From the IMG/VR virus record IMGVR_UViG_3300045131_001716, positions 1 through 48,316 of that record: a stretch of 48,316 nucleotides of DNA. One strand, written 5' to 3'. The translations under genes were made by a program, and so were the position numbers. This stretch comes from a virus. Of this stretch, positions 33,270-42,601 are shown piece by piece; the stretch's first letter is position 1; every line of letters starts with the position of its first letter. The notes beneath the pieces were generated by a model that was not told the origin of the DNA, ran no database searches, and saw only the letters and a program-made list of their open reading frames with translations.

Positions 33270-35999
33270 ATGATATCTAACGAAGAAATTGAATCTTTCT
33301 TGCACGGCAACGACCCTGAAGAATTTATTGTGGCAATTGAATTTGACTACGCATCCAACTCCATTTACAAAATAAAAGAAATTCCTGGCAAAGGAAAAGA
33401 AATACGTAAAGACACATTTACCCCATTTGCTTGGGTTGGTGATTTACGAAATATTAACTTTTACGGTGGTTCTAAATCCGCCCAAAAAGTTGCCATGACC
33501 AAACATGGTATTATGATTGATAAATTAGAAACTCATGGTGATGAACGATTAGAAAAAGGTATGACTTTTATGGTTAAATCTCTTAAAGGTTATCGTGAAC
33601 TAATCCAATTCTTTAGAGAAGGTGGGTGTGACCCGTGGGGAGAAAAGACAAAGGATAAAATTATTGTTTTACCACCTGTAGAACAATATCTTATTTCAAA
33701 AGAAAAACGATTATTTAAAGGTTTTGAAAATTATAATGAAGTCACCCGACTTGTATATGACTTAGAGACAACCTCTCTTGAACCACAACACGGTCGTATT
33801 TTTATGATTGGAATTAAAACAAATAAAGGATACCACAAAGTTATTGAATGTATTGATGAATCTGAAGAGCGAGGAGCAATCATCGAATTCTTTAATATTA
33901 TCGACGAGTTAAAACCAAGTATTATTGGTGGATATAATTCTGCAAACTTTGACTGGCATTGGATTTTTGAACGTTGTAAAATCTTGGGTCTTGACCCAAA
34001 AAAGATTTGTAAATCATTGCACCCCAAACATTCATTCACAAGAAAAGACGGAATGTTAAAACTTGCAAATGATGTGGAAATATTTACTCAAACTTCAATT
34101 TGGGGTTATAATGTCATTGATATTATCCACGCAGTTCGTAGAGCTCAGGCAATCAATTCTAGTATTAAAGCCGCTGGATTAAAATACATTACCAAATATA
34201 TCAATGCTGAGTCACCGAGTCGTGTGTATATTGACCACGATAATATCGGTAAGATGTTCCTTAACAAAGAGGAATATTGGTTAAACACACAGAATGGTAA
34301 TTACAAAAAGTCCAACAATCCTGCATATAATGATTTAGACACAAAGTTTCCTAACGTATACAAAAAGATTACAGGTGATAAGATTGTAGAGATGTATCTT
34401 GATGATGACTTAGATGAAACCTTAAAGGTTGACCAAGAGTTTAATCAGGGGTCGTTCCTACTTGCAGCGATGATTCCAACAACATACGAGAGAGTATCTA
34501 CAATGGGTACCGCAACTCTATGGAAAATGTTAATGTTAGCTTGGTCTTATAAACATGGACTTGCAATCCCCGCCAAACAAGGTAAAACAGACTTCGTAGG
34601 AGGTCTCTCACGACTACTTAAGGTTGGGTATAGTAAGAATGTACTTAAACTAGATTTTTCTTCGTTATATCCATCTATTCAGTTAGTACACGATGTATTC
34701 CCTAAGTGTGATGTAACGGGGGCAATGAAAGGAATGTTAAAATACTTCCGTGACACTCGTATCAAATACAAACAACTTGCCGAAAAATACTATGAAACCG
34801 ACCGTAATAAGTCAGAATCATATGGTAATAAACAATTACCAATTAAGATTTTCATTAACTCGATGTTTGGGGCGTTGTCAGCGCCACAAGTGTTTGCTTG
34901 GGGAGATATGTACATGGGAGAACAGATTACTTGTACAGGTAGACAATACCTTCGTCAGATGATTAAGTTCTTTATGACTAAAGGTTATGTTCCTTTGGTA
35001 ATGGATACTGACGGTGTAAACTTTTCAACTCCTGATGATTCAAAAGACAGGGTTTATGTTGGTCGTGGATTAAATTGGAAAGTTAAGTTGGGTAAAGAAT
35101 ATTATGGTCCTGAGGCTGATGTTGCCGAGTATAATGATATTTTCATGAGAGGCGAAATGGCACTTGATACGGATGGGGTTTGGCCTTCATGTATTAACTT
35201 GGCTCGTAAGAACTATGCGGTTATGGATGACAAAGGTAAAATCAAATTGACAGGTAACAGTATCAAGTCAAAGAAACTTCCATTATATATTGAGGAGTTT
35301 TTAGATAAAGGGATAAAGATGTTATTGGAAGGTAATGGTCAAGCATTTGTCGAATATTATTATGAATACCTACAAAAGATTTTCGACAAACAAATACCGT
35401 TAAGTAAGATTGCTCAACGAGCAAAAGTTAAACTATCTGTAGATGACTATAAGAAAAGATTAACAACTAAAACTAAATCGGGTAATAGTATGAGCCGAAT
35501 GGCTCACATGGAACTTGCAATACAAGAAAATCTTGCGGTAAATCTTGGTGATGTTATTATGTATGTGAATAACGGATTAAGAGCTTCACATGGTGATGTT
35601 CAGAAAAAAGGAGACGGAGTTCAAATCAATTGTTATATGTTACACAAAGACATTTTGGAAAATGACCCTAATTTAACAGGTGATTATAATATACCAAGAG
35701 CAATTACTACATTTAACAAAAGAATGGAACCATTGATGGTTGTATTTCAAGACGAGGTTAGAAATAACTTAATTGTTAATGACCCTGAAAATAGGGGTAT
35801 TTTTACAAAATCACAATGTGAACTTATCAATGGACATCCATTAGGTAATGGTGACCAAGATAGATTACAAGAAGACGTACTTGATATAACAGAACAAGAA
35901 TTAAATTATTGGGAAAGAAGAGGTTTAAGTTGTGATTATATCTATGATTTTGCTGAAGAGGATTGGAAAGAAAAATTAGGAATTCTTGAGACCGTCTGA
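33270..35999 (+). CDS. Family B DNA polymerase (T4 gp43-like)
   Basis: A 909-residue replicative polymerase with both domains intact. Exonuclease: Exo I YDLETTSLEP (163-172), Exo II GGYNSANFDWHW (220-231), Exo III GYNVIDIIH (279-287). Polymerase: motif A LDFSSLYPSIQ (461-471), motif B KIFINSMFGAL (526-536), motif C VMDTDGVNF (577-585) with the catalytic Asp pair. Length matches T4 gp43 (898). The C-terminus lacks an obvious clamp-binding motif that I can identify. Its 3' end overlaps the convergent gene at 35976-36311 by 24 nt. The start follows an A/T-rich leader without a Shine-Dalgarno sequence. Confidence 0.95.
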   Translation: MISNEEIESFLHGNDPEEFIVAIEFDYASNSIYKIKEIPGKGKEIRKDTFTPFAWVGDLRNINFYGGSKSAQKVAMTKHGIMIDKLETHGDERLEKGMTFMVKSLKGYRELIQFFREGGCDPWGEKTKDKIIVLPPVEQYLISKEKRLFKGFENYNEVTRLVYDLETTSLEPQHGRIFMIGIKTNKGYHKVIECIDESEERGAIIEFFNIIDELKPSIIGGYNSANFDWHWIFERCKILGLDPKKICKSLHPKHSFTRKDGMLKLANDVEIFTQTSIWGYNVIDIIHAVRRAQAINSSIKAAGLKYITKYINAESPSRVYIDHDNIGKMFLNKEEYWLNTQNGNYKKSNNPAYNDLDTKFPNVYKKITGDKIVEMYLDDDLDETLKVDQEFNQGSFLLAAMIPTTYERVSTMGTATLWKMLMLAWSYKHGLAIPAKQGKTDFVGGLSRLLKVGYSKNVLKLDFSSLYPSIQLVHDVFPKCDVTGAMKGMLKYFRDTRIKYKQLAEKYYETDRNKSESYGNKQLPIKIFINSMFGALSAPQVFAWGDMYMGEQITCTGRQYLRQMIKFFMTKGYVPLVMDTDGVNFSTPDDSKDRVYVGRGLNWKVKLGKEYYGPEADVAEYNDIFMRGEMALDTDGVWPSCINLARKNYAVMDDKGKIKLTGNSIKSKKLPLYIEEFLDKGIKMLLEGNGQAFVEYYYEYLQKIFDKQIPLSKIAQRAKVKLSVDDYKKRLTTKTKSGNSMSRMAHMELAIQENLAVNLGDVIMYVNNGLRASHGDVQKKGDGVQINCYMLHKDILENDPNLTGDYNIPRAITTFNKRMEPLMVVFQDEVRNNLIVNDPENRGIFTKSQCELINGHPLGNGDQDRLQEDVLDITEQELNYWERRGLSCDYIYDFAEEDWKEKLGILETV

Positions 36000-36311
36000 C
36001 GACAAGATATACCAGTTACCAACACAAAATCTAAATTCAATACATGAGTATCTATCAGCAATTACTTCATCATACTCTTCATCAATTTTACCAATATCTG
36101 GTTTAATTTTTAAATAAGTCATAGATTTTATAACTACATGGTCTGTTGTTTTTGAATCTAATATGATTGTTGACTCTTGTACATTTCTAACGATAACACA
36201 CTCTTCACCATTTGTTCTATATTCTTTTTCAGATACTATTGAAATTTCAGAAGTTTCAATAACTTCACCATTAATTAATCTTGTTGATGGTATTGTTTTA
36301 ATAATTGCCAT
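35976..36311 (-). CDS. Hypothetical small beta-rich protein
   Basis: No family recognised. The 111 residues (MAIIKTIPSTRLINGEVIET) alternate short strands and charged turns, as in small virion head or tail decoration proteins (CVIVRNVQESTIILDSKTTD, YSCIEFRFCVGNWYILSSDG). It lies 3 nt after the gp13-like neck gene, so it probably belongs to the same transcript, and its end overlaps the polymerase gene tail to tail. Confidence 0.6.
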   Translation of the reverse strand: MAIIKTIPSTRLINGEVIETSEISIVSEKEYRTNGEECVIVRNVQESTIILDSKTTDHVVIKSMTYLKIKPDIGKIDEEYDEVIADRYSCIEFRFCVGNWYILSSDGLKNS

Positions 36312-36314
36312 AAT

Positions 36315-37430
36315 TTAAATTACATATATTTGACGAGGCATTGCTCTGAATTTCATTTGTTTATTTAGATTTTCAGCGAGTAACGCTTCTTTTTCCATTA
36401 CTTTTTCAGGACGTAATCTTGTTAACCAACCTTCAGCCCCTGTCAATTCTTCAATCAACTTTGTCTTTTCGTCTTTACCTTCAGTTAATAAACTTGTGTA
36501 GTCCATTGTTAATTCTGAATCAGGAGCCTTTAAATTTCCACTGTATTTTCCTCTAACTCGACCTAACGTTTCTTTAACATATGCGGTGAACCATCTTCTT
36601 ACCCATTGTTGTGCGGGAACATTTAAGTCAACCCAATTCATTTCTTCTAAAGGAACTTCGTTTGGCATTTTAATTACGTCAGGATTATTTTTTAAACAAT
36701 CAGCTCTACTATCAGGTGTTACATCGTAGTACCAATACCAAACAGCATTACCAACGTATTGACTATAATTACTCCAATTAAATCGACTACCAGGTGCATT
36801 GTATAACTGTAAATCTTTTTTACCATCAGGTAATGCAGTAATTCTATAAGTTAAAGAACCACCAAGGATTCTTTTTATAATATTCGCTTCTTGCATTCTT
36901 ATCAAGTAATCAAACCCTGACATCATATAATAAGAACCCTGATTACCCACTTGGGCAAAACCAGATTCATTTGCACCAAGACCTGCTCCAGCACCAATAC
37001 CTCCCATACCAAATGCAGTAATAGGTCGATTACTAAACCATAGTACTTCATTTATTTCACGACCTGCAGGGATTTCGTAGTTTTGTTTGTTTTTTTCAAG
37101 AACAATATAATCTTTTTTTAATACCCAAGGACCTTCAGCTTGAAGACCCACAATTTTTGAGTATGAATATGAGAATTGTTTTTCAAAATCCATTGTTCTT
37201 GTGATTAACGCTTGAGCAACAGATTTTTCACTCATATTAAGATTAACCAAGTTAACCCATTGACTATCAATTAGCCAATTTAAGATATACTGTTCGTAAT
37301 CTTGAATGGATAATTCCATTAACGAATCCATCATTTCATCAGTGACTTCAACACTTCTTAATGGTGCACCCAATAGATGTTTTATTCTCGTATAAATTTT
37401 TGACCTTTCTGGTTCTGGTATAACTGACAT
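36315..37430 (-). CDS. gp13-like neck/head-completion protein
   Basis: A 371-residue protein. RIKHLLGAPLRSVEVTDEMM followed by DSLMELSIQDYEQYI matches the opening of T4-like neck proteins and related connectors (LGAP...VEVTDEQ...A...Y). The C-terminal half has a Trp-rich helix, FTAYVKETLGRVRGKYSGNL and a late charged helix, again as in that group. A Gly-rich loop (FGMGGIGAGAGLGANESG) near residue 140-160 is unusual. T4 gp13 is 309 residues; this copy is longer. It acts in joining the filled head to the tail. The call rests on motif memory, not a search. Confidence 0.6.
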   Translation of the reverse strand: MSVIPEPERSKIYTRIKHLLGAPLRSVEVTDEMMDSLMELSIQDYEQYILNWLIDSQWVNLVNLNMSEKSVAQALITRTMDFEKQFSYSYSKIVGLQAEGPWVLKKDYIVLEKNKQNYEIPAGREINEVLWFSNRPITAFGMGGIGAGAGLGANESGFAQVGNQGSYYMMSGFDYLIRMQEANIIKRILGGSLTYRITALPDGKKDLQLYNAPGSRFNWSNYSQYVGNAVWYWYYDVTPDSRADCLKNNPDVIKMPNEVPLEEMNWVDLNVPAQQWVRRWFTAYVKETLGRVRGKYSGNLKAPDSELTMDYTSLLTEGKDEKTKLIEELTGAEGWLTRLRPEKVMEKEALLAENLNKQMKFRAMPRQIYVI

Positions 37431-37435
37431 ATCTA

Positions 37436-37443
37436 ATAAATAT
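37436..37443 (-). promoter_or_regulatory. ATATTTAT element, minus strand
   Basis: Minus strand reads CGATATTTATTAG, ending 5 nt before the ATG at 37430 of the gp13-like gene. Same position as in the plus-strand structural genes. Confidence 0.45.
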
Positions 37444-37454
37444 CGTTTAGTTTA

Positions 37455-38984
37455 TTATATACTATATAAAAGTGAATCAAGTGGAAAAACAAAATTACCA
37501 CCAACAATTTTTGGTTTTTTATCAAACACTAAAACATTCTTTCCTCGTTGAAAAACCATCCAATCCGTTTTATATAATTTAACACTTGCGGTACCCTCCA
37601 ATTCAATTCCACTTTCAGTTTTTTTCATTTCTCTAAATGGTTTAACTTGTGCGGTGTGTAACTTACCATCTTTAAATATTTCTAAATCAACACCTTGAAT
37701 TGCATCTTTTTTATTTCCTAACTCACCAACCAACTCAACTTTTGCATTTTGACCAAAAAATCTTTTAAGGATTGATAACGTAATTTGTTCTCTTTTATCA
37801 CCTGCATTATTTTTTTCTGTTAAGGTTCTTAATAAATTAATAAATGTTGAACTTTGTTTATCAAATATTCTATATTTAAAATGTCCTAACGCATTTACAA
37901 ATCTCTCAACTTCTTTTTTCTGTTCTGCGGGAGTTTTATCGGTAAAAACGATTGGTTTTTTATTTGGTATAGTTGTAATAACTTGATTTAAATCTTTTAA
38001 TAAAATACAAAATGCTGTGTAATTTGTGTTGAGTTTATTAATTACTGACCTACCAGGTCCCTCAATATCATAAATACCCGGTAATTGATTATTTGGAGGA
38101 ATTTCAATATAATTTTCATTAAAAACTTCTTTGAGGATTCTATTGATACCATTCATGTAAGTCCATTTAATATCTTGATTTACGTTGAATAACATTCTGT
38201 AAAATTCGTTATCAGATTTTGAACACATTTCAGATTTACCTTCACTTAATATTTGTTTCATTTTGGTAGATTCTGTTATTTTGGTTTCAACTCTCATTTC
38301 GTACATTTTAGTTACAAATTCCCAATTAACAACTTTCCAAAAGTTTGTTATGTATTCGTCTCTTTTATTTCGGTACTTCAAATAATAAGCGTGTTCCCAT
38401 AAATCTAACCCCAACAATGGAAACCCACCACCTTCAATCACATTCATTAATGGATTATCTTGGTTTGGAGTTGACATAATCTTTAAAGTGTTATTAGAGG
38501 TTAGAATTAACCACGACCAACCTGAACCAAAACGGTCTTTGGATTGTTTTTCAAATTCTTTTTTAAAGTTTGTAAATGTTCCCCACTGTTTGGTGATTTT
38601 TGTATAAAGTTCACCAGTTAGTTTTTTTGGTTCGGGAGTTAACATATTCCAAAACAAAGCGTGGTTAAATGCTCCACCTGCGTTATTTCGAATTGTTTTA
38701 TCAAAACGATTAATAGTTTTGATTATTTTTTCTAAATCTAAATCTCCGTATTTTTTCTTTGATAATGCGTCGTTTAGTTTATCGACATACCCTTTGTAAT
38801 GTTTATTGTAATGGAAACTCATGGTTTCGGGGTCAATAAACTGTTTGAGGGCTGAGTAGGAATAAGGTAGTTTCTCTATTCCGATTTTTTTCATTTCTGT
38901 AATCAACAACTCTTTTTCTTTGGTTACGTGATTTTCAAGTATCTGTAATTCTAGTTGTTGGATTTTCTCTTGTGTTTTTTTCAT
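37455..38984 (-). CDS. Mn-type superoxide dismutase fused to a putative PD-(D/E)xK nuclease domain
   Basis: A 509-residue fusion. Residues about 38-230 are a complete Fe/Mn superoxide dismutase: MSFHYNKHYKGYV (ligand His58), NNAGGAFNHALFW (His108), then LGLDLWEHAYYLKYRNKRD (Asp194, His198). GG before the second ligand and Gln175 in TPNQDNPL are Mn-type features. Residues about 235-390 are a helical region of unknown type. The C-terminus has DKREQITLSILKRFFG (Glu399), AIQGVDLEIFKDG (Asp433, Glu435) and LHTAQVKPF (Gln446-x-Lys448), the order expected for an Mrr-like PD-(D/E)xK nuclease. The dismutase call is firm; the nuclease call is by motif only. An N-terminal coiled-coil-like helix (1-30) precedes the enzyme. 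Confidence 0.8.
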   Translation of the reverse strand: MKKTQEKIQQLELQILENHVTKEKELLITEMKKIGIEKLPYSYSALKQFIDPETMSFHYNKHYKGYVDKLNDALSKKKYGDLDLEKIIKTINRFDKTIRNNAGGAFNHALFWNMLTPEPKKLTGELYTKITKQWGTFTNFKKEFEKQSKDRFGSGWSWLILTSNNTLKIMSTPNQDNPLMNVIEGGGFPLLGLDLWEHAYYLKYRNKRDEYITNFWKVVNWEFVTKMYEMRVETKITESTKMKQILSEGKSEMCSKSDNEFYRMLFNVNQDIKWTYMNGINRILKEVFNENYIEIPPNNQLPGIYDIEGPGRSVINKLNTNYTAFCILLKDLNQVITTIPNKKPIVFTDKTPAEQKKEVERFVNALGHFKYRIFDKQSSTFINLLRTLTEKNNAGDKREQITLSILKRFFGQNAKVELVGELGNKKDAIQGVDLEIFKDGKLHTAQVKPFREMKKTESGIELEGTASVKLYKTDWMVFQRGKNVLVFDKKPKIVGGNFVFPLDSLLYSI

Positions 38985-38989
38985 AGTAT

Positions 38990-39016
38990 TGGATTATCCG
39001 TTATATATAAATAATC
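38990..39016. repeat. Inverted repeat upstream of the SOD fusion gene
   Basis: GGATTAT and ATAATCC arms flank an AT-rich centre that includes TTATTTAT read on the minus strand; ATCCGTT also occurs twice directly. It lies between the helicase stop and the fusion-gene start and could be an operator or promoter element. Confidence 0.4.
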
Positions 39017-39025
39017 CGTTCTTTG

Positions 39026-40780
39026 TTAATATCTCAATTCATTAATTCTTTGTAGGATTTCTTCTGCAGCATCTGCTGGATGTTGGTTGTCTCCCATTAC
39101 AGTTGCAATGACTTGTTTTTTGTTGTTTAGGATATCGTAGATGATACCTTCGATTGTATTTTCGAATATTGGATAATAAACCAAAACGTTATTTTTTTGA
39201 CCGTAACGATAAGCTCGGTCTTCAGCTTGGGCGTGGTCTGATGGAAGGAATGATAAGTCATTCATAATAACAGCTTCAGCAGCAGTTAATGTTATACCGA
39301 CACCAGCAGCTTTAATATTACCTACAAAGACTTTAATCTTGGGGTTATCTTGGAATTGGTCAACGGAGTTTTGTCTGTTGGGTTTTGACATAGAACCATC
39401 AAGTTTAACCGCGGCTTTACCAAAATGTTCTGCAATTTTATTTAACGAATCGGTGAAATTACAGAAAATGATTACTTTCTTATCTTGTTCAAGAATATTT
39501 TCCGCTAGTTCAATAGTTTGTTCAATTTTTTCATCGGCAATAATTTGTCTAATTTTTGTTAACTTTGAAAATTGAACGGTTAATGATTTGGATTCGTCAG
39601 GGTTCTTGTCATACCAATCATAGTATTCTCCCATAACATTTTCATATAATTTTGATTTTAATCTTAGGTAAACAGGTGTGATAATCTTATCGGGTAAATC
39701 AAGAACATTTTCTTTTAATCTTCTTAATGTTAAACCTAAGGTTCGGTCTCTTAACTCTTCCAAGTTTGACGCCCCTGTTACATTCCAAATCTTTCTTCCC
39801 CCAACATTAAATTGGTATCCAGAACAATAACGGATAGCGTATGCCATCCAATTCTTTGCAACAGGAGAATCAATTATACTTAATAAATTAAAATAATCGA
39901 TTGGCCGTGATGTCATTGGTGTACCCGTTAACAACCAAAGTCTTTCGGTATTTTTGACAATATCATTGATTAGTTTCGTCCTCTGCGCCGTACCATTCTT
40001 AATATAATGGGCTTCATCGATAATAACTAAATCAAAGTTGGACGCAAGGACTTGAGATTCGTTTTTCTTTTTAGGGTCATGGAAATTTTTAATTATGTCG
40101 TAGTTTATGATTACAAAATCAGCTTCGGTACTGAAATTTTTACTTTCTGCAATGTAGATTGATTTGTCTGAGTAATTTTCAATCTCACGTTTCCAGTTAA
40201 TTTTTAATGTTGCAGGACAAATGATTAATACTTTTTTTGAGTTTGATTCTAACGCAGCAATAATTGTTGAGGTTGTTTTACCAAGACCCATATCGTCGGC
40301 AAGGATAAACTTTTTATTCTCAACCAATTTTTGTATTGCTTCTTTTTGGTGTTCAAGTGGTGGACGATGTGAATACTTCGAGTAATCAATTACCACATCT
40401 TTAACTGAATTGTCTTTGATAATTGCGGCCTTTGGTAACCAAAAATCGTGAAGTTCTTCATTTTCAAAAACTCTACCCCAAATGTGGTAAGCCTTTTCTT
40501 TATCCGCCAATAACTTCTCAACCCAAACTTTTTGTGGAATTTCAGTATATAATTTGTCGTCGGCTAATTTCTGAGCAAAGTATGTGTCAAGGATTACCCA
40601 TTTTTTTGCGACTTTTGGTTGTTTATTGTGAAAATTAATAATGTATTCTGATTGGCTCCTTGTTGGATAAAATTTTCTATTAACCTGTGATTTACGTTTT
40701 AATTCCAAGATATAGTTATTGCCACCCTCATATGACTCAAGAATGGACATTGCCTTTGATTCTAAACTAACGTTACTCAT
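39026..40780 (-). CDS. SNF2-family DNA helicase/translocase (SMARCAL1-like)
   Basis: A 584-residue superfamily 2 protein. Motif I ADDMGLGKTTSTIIA (161-175), Ia LIICPATLKINWKRE, II VIIDEAHYIKNG (252-263), III WLLTGTPMTSRPIDYFNL, IV VIIFCNFTDSLNKI, V GNIKAAGVGITLTAA and VI QAEDRAYRYGQKNNV are all present. SNF2 enzymes move on duplex DNA; the compact SMARCAL1-like form anneals or remodels forks. A T4 analogue by role would be UvsW. The N-terminal 135 residues carry a family-specific extension. It is preceded by a sigma70-like promoter. Confidence 0.92.
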   Translation of the reverse strand: MSNVSLESKAMSILESYEGGNNYILELKRKSQVNRKFYPTRSQSEYIINFHNKQPKVAKKWVILDTYFAQKLADDKLYTEIPQKVWVEKLLADKEKAYHIWGRVFENEELHDFWLPKAAIIKDNSVKDVVIDYSKYSHRPPLEHQKEAIQKLVENKKFILADDMGLGKTTSTIIAALESNSKKVLIICPATLKINWKREIENYSDKSIYIAESKNFSTEADFVIINYDIIKNFHDPKKKNESQVLASNFDLVIIDEAHYIKNGTAQRTKLINDIVKNTERLWLLTGTPMTSRPIDYFNLLSIIDSPVAKNWMAYAIRYCSGYQFNVGGRKIWNVTGASNLEELRDRTLGLTLRRLKENVLDLPDKIITPVYLRLKSKLYENVMGEYYDWYDKNPDESKSLTVQFSKLTKIRQIIADEKIEQTIELAENILEQDKKVIIFCNFTDSLNKIAEHFGKAAVKLDGSMSKPNRQNSVDQFQDNPKIKVFVGNIKAAGVGITLTAAEAVIMNDLSFLPSDHAQAEDRAYRYGQKNNVLVYYPIFENTIEGIIYDILNNKKQVIATVMGDNQHPADAAEEILQRINELRY

Positions 40781-40803
40781 TTAATATTAATAAACTTATT
40801 TAA

Positions 40804-40832
40804 AATATAATAAAACTTTAAGTATTTATCAA
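40804..40832 (-). promoter_or_regulatory. Sigma70-like promoter of the helicase gene
   Basis: On the minus strand TTGATA (40827-40832) and TATATT (40804-40809) are exactly 17 nt apart. The -35 box shares bases with the plus-strand GTATTTAT element at 40822-40829, so the two opposed promoters overlap and may exclude each other. Confidence 0.5.
40822..40829 (+). promoter_or_regulatory. GTATTTAT element upstream of neck gene
   Basis: AAGTATTTATCAATAT, 6 nt before the ATG at 40836. It overlaps the helicase -35 box on the other strand. Confidence 0.5.
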
Positions 40833-40835
40833 TAT

Positions 40836-41360
40836 ATGAAACGGACATTAGAAAAGTTAGTTCCAGTTACAAGATTAGGTAAATTTTTTGGTAATGAAGA
40901 TTTTGACCTTGATATTGATATGGGACAAGAATGGCTTGAGGGTGATATGAATTTTACCGTTGTGTTGTATCGTATTGATAGGTACAAAACAAAAAAAGAC
41001 GATGTTTACGGTGAAGTTTTAGAAGATGGGATACAATTTATGGCCCCTATTGAATTAAAAGGTTTAGTTCAAGTTATGGCACCAACTAATAAGTTATACG
41101 GTAGTTCTAAAGTTGAAATACAAGAACCTGGAAATTTAAAGTTCTCAATTTATCAAAAACAACTTGATGACTTAGGTGTTGAGATTTTTATGGGGGATTA
41201 CCTTGGATATTATGAAACAGAATCTAAAGTCAGATACTATTCCATTAGTGATGACGGATATGTTGTGTCTGACAGTAAACACACTTACGGTGGATATAAA
41301 CCATTCTATAGAACAATTGTTGCAACATATGTAAGTCCTGATGAATTTACAGGATTATAA
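40836..41360 (+). CDS. gp14-like neck protein (putative)
   Basis: A 174-residue protein. DDVYGEVLEDGIQFMAP and NLKFSIYQKQLDDLGVEIFM followed by GDYLGYYETESKVRYYSISD resemble the layout of T4-like neck protein gp14 in marine T4-like phages (DD.FGE, then a structural strand pair and GDL...). It is shorter than T4 gp14 (256). Position ahead of a tail-completion-like gene and the sheath fits. No search was possible, so this is a moderate call. Confidence 0.5.
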   Translation: MKRTLEKLVPVTRLGKFFGNEDFDLDIDMGQEWLEGDMNFTVVLYRIDRYKTKKDDVYGEVLEDGIQFMAPIELKGLVQVMAPTNKLYGSSKVEIQEPGNLKFSIYQKQLDDLGVEIFMGDYLGYYETESKVRYYSISDDGYVVSDSKHTYGGYKPFYRTIVATYVSPDEFTGL

Positions 41361-41383
41361 TAAAATTATTATTAAATAATAAC

Positions 41384-42427
41384 ATGCCACTACCAAGAAC
41401 AATAGTTAAACCAACATTACCTTTAGTACCAAAAAAAATTTTATCTGAAAGGAGAGAACAACTTTTAGAATATATTAAAGATGATGGAACTTATTTACCC
41501 AAATCAGTATTACATGCGGATTTGGATAAGGGTATGCTTGAATTTGTTAAAGACAAACTTAAAGTTGTTACCTCAGGTAAAATAGTTCCATTATTAGATA
41601 TTATAATCACAACTCAAAATTGGTCACAATATTTAGAAACTTGGAAATTTGTGGATGTTGACTATAATCCAACCCCCCCATTTATTACTGTTGTTAGGAC
41701 TCCTGAAGTTAAGTATGGCACAAATCCATCACTTCAATATACAATACCAAACAGAAAACAATTTTATTACGCATCGGTACCAACTTGGAATGGAAACGAA
41801 CAAGGAATGGATATTTATACAATTCCACAACCAGTTCCTGTAGATATTACATATAATGTAAAAATTATTTGTAATAGAATGAGAGAGTTAAATCAACTTA
41901 ATAAAATTGTGATGCAAACATTTTCATCAAAACAAGCATATACCTTCATTAAAGGTCAATATATACCAATAATATTAGCCAACATTTCCGACGAATCTCA
42001 ATTAAGTATGGAATCTAGAAAATATTACGTCCAAAATTATGAGTTTACTATGTTGGGTTATTTAATAGATGAAGAAGAATTTGAAGTAAAACCAGCAATT
42101 CAAAGAGTGACTCAATTAATTGAAATGGACACAGCACCAAGAAAAAAAAGAATAAACAAATATCCTAAAAACCCTGATAATTTTGAAACTCCGTTTTTAT
42201 TTGTTTCAGGTAATACAAGTTTAACAGATGTAATTGAATTTAGCTCAAATATGAATTTACTTTCAACAAGTAATGTTGATACTTTTGATGTATATATTAA
42301 TAATGATTATTATGGGAGCGACCTTCAAAAAATTGAGATTACAACAAACGATATTTTAACTATAGAAGTCACAAAAAATGACAATACTAAAGAATCAAAC
42401 ATACTATATGAAAATAAATTAATTTAA
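41384..42427 (+). CDS. gp15-like tail completion/sheath terminator protein (putative)
   Basis: A 347-residue protein. The central region has VDITYNVKIICNRMRELNQL, KIVMQTFSSKQAYTFIKG and YYVQNYEFTMLGYLIDEEEF, which read like the beta/helix core of T4-like tail completion or sheath-stabilising proteins that cap the tube and sheath. It lies directly upstream of the sheath gene, the order seen in T4-like genomes. The C-terminal 85 residues (ETPFLFVSGNTSLTDVIEFS) look like an added small beta domain; T4 gp15 is 272 residues. Confidence 0.5.
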   Translation: MPLPRTIVKPTLPLVPKKILSERREQLLEYIKDDGTYLPKSVLHADLDKGMLEFVKDKLKVVTSGKIVPLLDIIITTQNWSQYLETWKFVDVDYNPTPPFITVVRTPEVKYGTNPSLQYTIPNRKQFYYASVPTWNGNEQGMDIYTIPQPVPVDITYNVKIICNRMRELNQLNKIVMQTFSSKQAYTFIKGQYIPIILANISDESQLSMESRKYYVQNYEFTMLGYLIDEEEFEVKPAIQRVTQLIEMDTAPRKKRINKYPKNPDNFETPFLFVSGNTSLTDVIEFSSNMNLLSTSNVDTFDVYINNDYYGSDLQKIEITTNDILTIEVTKNDNTKESNILYENKLI

Positions 42428-42585
42428 TTTTCCCCATAAATGTCTTTCTTTTCTTTACATTTTTCTATAATTAAATTTTCTAAAAATTTGTAAATTTTTA
42501 TTCCCCGTTTATCACAATATTTTTTTAAAATATCGTGTGATTCAGGAGATATTTTGATGTTTTTTATTTCTTTTTTAGGGTTCAT
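42424..42585 (-). CDS. Small ribbon-helix-helix (CopG/Arc-like) protein
   Basis: A 53-residue ORF on the strand opposite its neighbours. IKNIKISPESHDILKKYCDK followed by RGIKIYKFLENLIIEKC has the typical ribbon-helix-helix pattern: one strand with alternating residues, then two helices separated by a Gly turn. Such proteins are dimeric DNA-binding repressors. The gene lies in the 278-nt gap before the sheath gene, overlaps the end of the upstream gene by 4 nt, and is preceded on its own strand by a GTATTTAT element (42621-42628). I infer autoregulation or control of the divergent sheath promoter. Confidence 0.65.
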   Translation of the reverse strand: MNPKKEIKNIKISPESHDILKKYCDKRGIKIYKFLENLIIEKCKEKKDIYGEN

Positions 42586-42601
42586 AGGTAGAAAAAAAGC
42601 A

